Shown: positions 62,001-64,000 of the stretch, one piece after another
Layout of the letters: each line of letters begins with the position of its first letter
Position numbering within the stretch: position 1 is the stretch's first letter
From: Vitreoscilla stercoraria DSM 513
GTDB taxonomy: Bacteria; Pseudomonadota; Gammaproteobacteria; Burkholderiales; Neisseriaceae
Length of the DNA stretch: 64,000 nt
Direction: 5' to 3'
Assembly: GCF_000382305.1 (NCBI RefSeq)
Contig: NZ_KB908019.1
Location: 179,416 to 243,415, forward strand
The notes under the pieces: generated by a model
What the model was told of the DNA's origin: nothing
The model's input: the letters and a program-made list of their open reading frames with translations, nothing else
The model's database searches: none
Position numbers and translations under genes: made by a program

Positions 62001-64000
62001 GCATTGGGTAATGGTGCAACGACTTCTGCTGCGGTTGGTACTGCCTCAACAACATTGGGTAATACTACATTTAATGTGGCAGGTACTACTCCAACGGGTA
62101 CAGTAAGTGTAGGTAAAGCAGGTTCTGAACGAACAGTCACCAACGTTGCTGCAGGCCGTGTAACTGCAACCAGCACCGATGCCATTAATGGCTCTCAATT
62201 ATATGTGGTGGCTGCTTTTGCTGATCAAGGTTTGAATTTCACAGCCAACTCAGGTGGTACTGTGAACCGTGATTTGGGCCAAACTTTGAATATCGTAGGT
62301 TCTTTGAATAACAAAGCGTTAACAATTGAACCTACATCAGTGGCTGCAACGGCTGGTCAATATTCAGCTCGCAATACACAAACCGTTTCTGATCCAACTA
62401 CAGGACGTATTCAAATCCAATTTGCAGATCGCCCAACACTTTCAGGTGTGGTATTAGATGGTAAAGATGGCCAAGATGCTGGAATACAGTTTGGTAAAGA
62501 TGGTTTGTCTTTGAAGGGTGTTGGTGTTGATGGTAAAGATGGTATTACCATTGTTGGTGCGAATGGTAAAGATGGTATTACCTTTAATAAAGACGGTACC
62601 ATTACCAATGTGGTTCAAAGCACAACTCCTGATGGTTTGGCAACTAACAAATCAGTAGATGATAAAGTGGCAGCCAATAAAGCATTGGGATTGAATTTCA
62701 CTGGTAATACAGGTCCTACTTTACACCGTGATTTGGGTCAAACTTTAAGTATTATCGGTTCGGCTCAAACTTTGAATAAGAGCAGTGATGCGACCAAAGA
62801 AACGACTGCTGGCTCTTACTATGCTCGTAACTTGCAGACAGTCACAGTTGTCAATTCATTGACTGGTGACACAACGTTGCAAATGTTATTGGCTGATCGC
62901 CCGACATTCTCAGGTGTGGTTTTGGATGGTAAAGACGGTAAAGACGCTTCGATTCAATTTGGTAAAGATGGTTTGTCTTTGAAAGGTGTTGGTGTTGATG
63001 GTAAAGATGGTATTACCATTGTGGGTGCTAATGGTAAAGATGGTATCACCTTTAATAAAGATGGCACGATTACCAATGTCGTACAAAGTACAGGTCCTGA
63101 TGGTTTGGTTACCAATAAACAATTGGACGATACCAAAGCACTTGGTCTGAATTTTACGGGCAATGCAGGTGGAACCGTTCATCGTAACTTGGGTGAAACC
63201 TTAAACATCATTGGTTCTGCTCAGGGTTTGAATAAGACTTTTGATACTGCCACTACAGGTTCTACGACTGGTGCATATTATAGTCGTAACTTGCAAACTG
63301 TGACCGATCCAATTACAGGCCGCGTTCAAGTTCAATTTGCAGACCGTCCAACTTTGTCAGGTGTGGTTTTGGATGGCAAAGATGGTAAGGATGCTTCGAT
63401 TCAATTTGGTAAAGATGGTTTGTCTTTGAAGGGTGTGGGTGTTGATGGTAAAGATGGTATTACCATTGTGGGTGCCAATGGCAAAGATGGCATTACCTTT
63501 AATCAAGATGGCACGATTACCAATGTCGTACAAAGTACGGATCCTGACGGTTTGGTTACCAACAAACAATTGGACGACACCAAAGCACTTGGTCTGAATT
63601 TTACGGGCAATGCAGGTGGAACTGTTCATCGTAACTTGGGTGAAACCTTAAACATCATTGGTTCTGCTCAGAGTTTGAATAAGACTTTTGATACTGCTAC
63701 TGCAGGTTCTACGACTGGCGAATACTACAGCCGTAACTTGCAAACTGTGACCGATCCAAATACAGGCCGCGTTCAAGTTCAATTTGCAGATCGTCCAACT
63801 TTGTCAGGTGTGGTTTTGGATGGCAAAGATGGTAAAGATGCATCCGTACAGTTTGGTAAAGATGGCTTGTCCATCACAGGTTTGGGCGTCAATGGCAAAG
63901 ATGGCATTGGTATTCAAGGCATGACGGGTGCCAATGGTAAAGATGGTATTTCTTTCAATCCAGATGGCACGATTTCGAATGTGACCGATGGTAAAAATCC
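59091..64000 (+). CDS. Giant trimeric autotransporter adhesin (YadA/Hia-type), C-terminus beyond the window
   Basis: One open frame of at least 1,636 codons with no stop before the right edge. Residues 1-29 form an ESPR (MNKAYKVVYNETTGTYVAVAE and SSRGK), followed by a hydrophobic signal ending at SNQASA (residue 76). About 150-1010 is a long YadA-type head of repeated A-I-G or V-A-I-G units that should form a left-handed beta roll. A neck (ERTVTNVAAG to DAINGSQLY, about 1014-1038) leads to stalk modules of about 150 residues, each with GLNFT, HRxLG, VVLDGKDGKD and GANGKDGITF. The outer-membrane beta-barrel anchor must lie to the right. Start: AAGGA nine bases upstream of ATG. Expected role: adhesion and autoaggregation at the cell surface. 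Confidence 0.95.
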   Translation, partial: MNKAYKVVYNETTGTYVAVAEIESSRGKSTKSQTSVTTRESALNSFQWQPLSKISTLLIPILGGLGSLMVSNQASAIILEGDIACANGNTQTIVGPDGVTVYSSSPGNPIDGYLSPASTWSTVAGCGADGGEGTTTYASTLYGAFTKATGNFAVAMGFDARSAGSAVAIGTQARASSQGSVAIGTSAKAQNVNAVAVGTNTIAGNQNDVVIGNNITSTSTLLTSSAEATSKEFGTIAIGNEVDVGGTRMVVIGNESGMTVGSGTDSHDSIAIGTQTRLNGQRVIAIGTGVNNIGINSIAMGSYSNVDFASQGGTAVGRETKLQNSFLGTAIGNQTHVVGSDGGTAVGDRHKVTNSGYAAAFGSRAEVTDSANAIAIGAATKVTGASNGIAIGRDSATSAENGLALGTASSTSGSASIAIGSNSKNPAANSIALGHKASIVNAQNVGAIVIGDNARSEYYGAAEQFVIAIGANSNSYAYSVALGKEASADRGAYDAEGGSIAIGYRANTTDASRASIAMGVNSQVTSQYGVAIGTQSKASGANATAMGHNALASRANSIVIGTNAVSNGVADSTVVIGDGASSVGDGSQGIIIGAKSSNNDAVNSITIGHDASTYKGDAVVNIGYGANTSAGYSVTIGPNAASFGAISAQHQVTIGSGANTSAANAIAVGHSAASAGSKAAAFGYQSNASALSAMALGSQSTASGIYSVAVGDSSKAIDRYAIAMGYQSNASGPDSIAIGVGSAASGNQSIAVGYKNQVTGNNSGAFGDPNVISGNNSYALGNNNTISGNSTHVLGNNNTAKGSSSYIIGNNSSTELSNDIAIGTEAKTGISTQPTEGFSGAQVAIGYKATTGTDGQIALGTMTNAGAVNHTIAIGTKATTTGNSSIAVGRNAASSGLNAAAVGVGATAVGSSSAAYGTNSNSEGGNSVAIGSAAHSASTNSIALGNTSEVTANNAIAIGSGAVASVANSVALGNGATTSAAVGTASTTLGNTTFNVAGTTPTGTVSVGKAGSERTVTNVAAGRVTATSTDAINGSQLYVVAAFADQGLNFTANSGGTVNRDLGQTLNIVGSLNNKALTIEPTSVAATAGQYSARNTQTVSDPTTGRIQIQFADRPTLSGVVLDGKDGQDAGIQFGKDGLSLKGVGVDGKDGITIVGANGKDGITFNKDGTITNVVQSTTPDGLATNKSVDDKVAANKALGLNFTGNTGPTLHRDLGQTLSIIGSAQTLNKSSDATKETTAGSYYARNLQTVTVVNSLTGDTTLQMLLADRPTFSGVVLDGKDGKDASIQFGKDGLSLKGVGVDGKDGITIVGANGKDGITFNKDGTITNVVQSTGPDGLVTNKQLDDTKALGLNFTGNAGGTVHRNLGETLNIIGSAQGLNKTFDTATTGSTTGAYYSRNLQTVTDPITGRVQVQFADRPTLSGVVLDGKDGKDASIQFGKDGLSLKGVGVDGKDGITIVGANGKDGITFNQDGTITNVVQSTDPDGLVTNKQLDDTKALGLNFTGNAGGTVHRNLGETLNIIGSAQSLNKTFDTATAGSTTGEYYSRNLQTVTDPNTGRVQVQFADRPTLSGVVLDGKDGKDASVQFGKDGLSITGLGVNGKDGIGIQGMTGANGKDGISFNPDGTISNVTDGKN
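62443..63804 (+). repeat. Tandem stalk-module repeats within the adhesin
   Basis: Units begin at 62443, 62911, 63358 and 63805 (CAGGTGTGGT), giving periods of 468, 447 and 447 bases, all multiples of three. The third and fourth units are almost identical at the DNA level; a further, diverging unit starts at 63805. Confidence 0.85.

Noticed and set aside
62411..63629. Repeated short antisense frames within the adhesin stalk
   Set aside because: They recur with the 447-base module period and are mirror images of the GKDG repeats.
62443..63804. Possible CRISPR or satellite array
   Set aside because: The period is about 450 bases, the units are coding and in frame with the adhesin, and there are no short repeats with unique spacers.

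Overview
The window looks like chromosomal DNA from a member of the Neisseriaceae (Betaproteobacteria). Three things point there: neighbourhoods such as thrS-infC-rpmI-rplT-pheS-pheT-ihfA-merR, tgt-yajC-secD-secF and hemA-prfA; a perfect match to the neisserial Zur box; and above all a very abundant 12-mer, AGCGTCCTGWAA. This 12-mer behaves like a DNA uptake sequence (DUS) but differs from the canonical Neisseria GCCGTCTGAA, which I did not see. I read about 40 exact 11-mer cores (GCGTCCTGTAA or GCGTCCTGAAA, both strands). Many are inverted pairs forming hairpins at gene ends; the rest lie inside genes. The genus cannot be settled from sequence alone.

Layout. 1-5.9 kb: a cut-off methyltransferase, a DUF4230-like membrane protein, typA, a hydroxyacid dehydrogenase, a J-domain-like membrane protein and slyD. 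5.9-11.2 kb: a tryptophan-to-anthranilate catabolic locus, with an Lrp-type regulator divergent from kynA-kynU, an amino acid permease and an AFMID-type alpha/beta hydrolase. 11.3-17.2 kb: two MFS transporters, dnaJ, a nitrilase-like pseudoenzyme candidate and small membrane proteins. 17.4-22.2 kb: an AhpD-like protein, then a tight five-gene operon of acyl-CoA-dehydrogenase-like flavoprotein, rubredoxin and a NitT/TauT-type ABC transporter. 22.2-30 kb: asparaginase, GNAT, an ABC-F ATPase, a zinc-binding protein and a DUF4198 protein divergent around a Zur box, tpx and tsaD. 30-43.8 kb: a polyamine-binding lipoprotein, DUF1653, an Asn/Gln/Pro-rich lipoprotein, an AEC transporter, a MocR regulator divergent from a class III aminotransferase, a GNAT, an aldehyde dehydrogenase, apaH, prfA, hemA, pdxH and an orphan secreted protein.

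43.9-58.7 kb is core machinery: mutL, a DedA protein, secF, secD, yajC, tgt, tRNA-Val(GAC), thrS, infC (probable AUC start), rpmI, rplT, pheS, pheT, ihfA and a MerR-like gene. From 59.09 kb to the right edge runs one open frame for a giant trimeric autotransporter adhesin: ESPR signal, about 900 residues of YadA-type head repeats, a neck, then 150-residue stalk modules that are nearly identical at the DNA level. It is cut by the window end.

No CRISPR array, insertion sequence, prophage or rRNA was recognised. The least explained elements are the uptake-sequence dialect, the flavoprotein-rubredoxin-ABC operon, the Zur-linked DUF4198 gene, the nitrilase-like pseudoenzyme, and several unassigned operator-like repeats.
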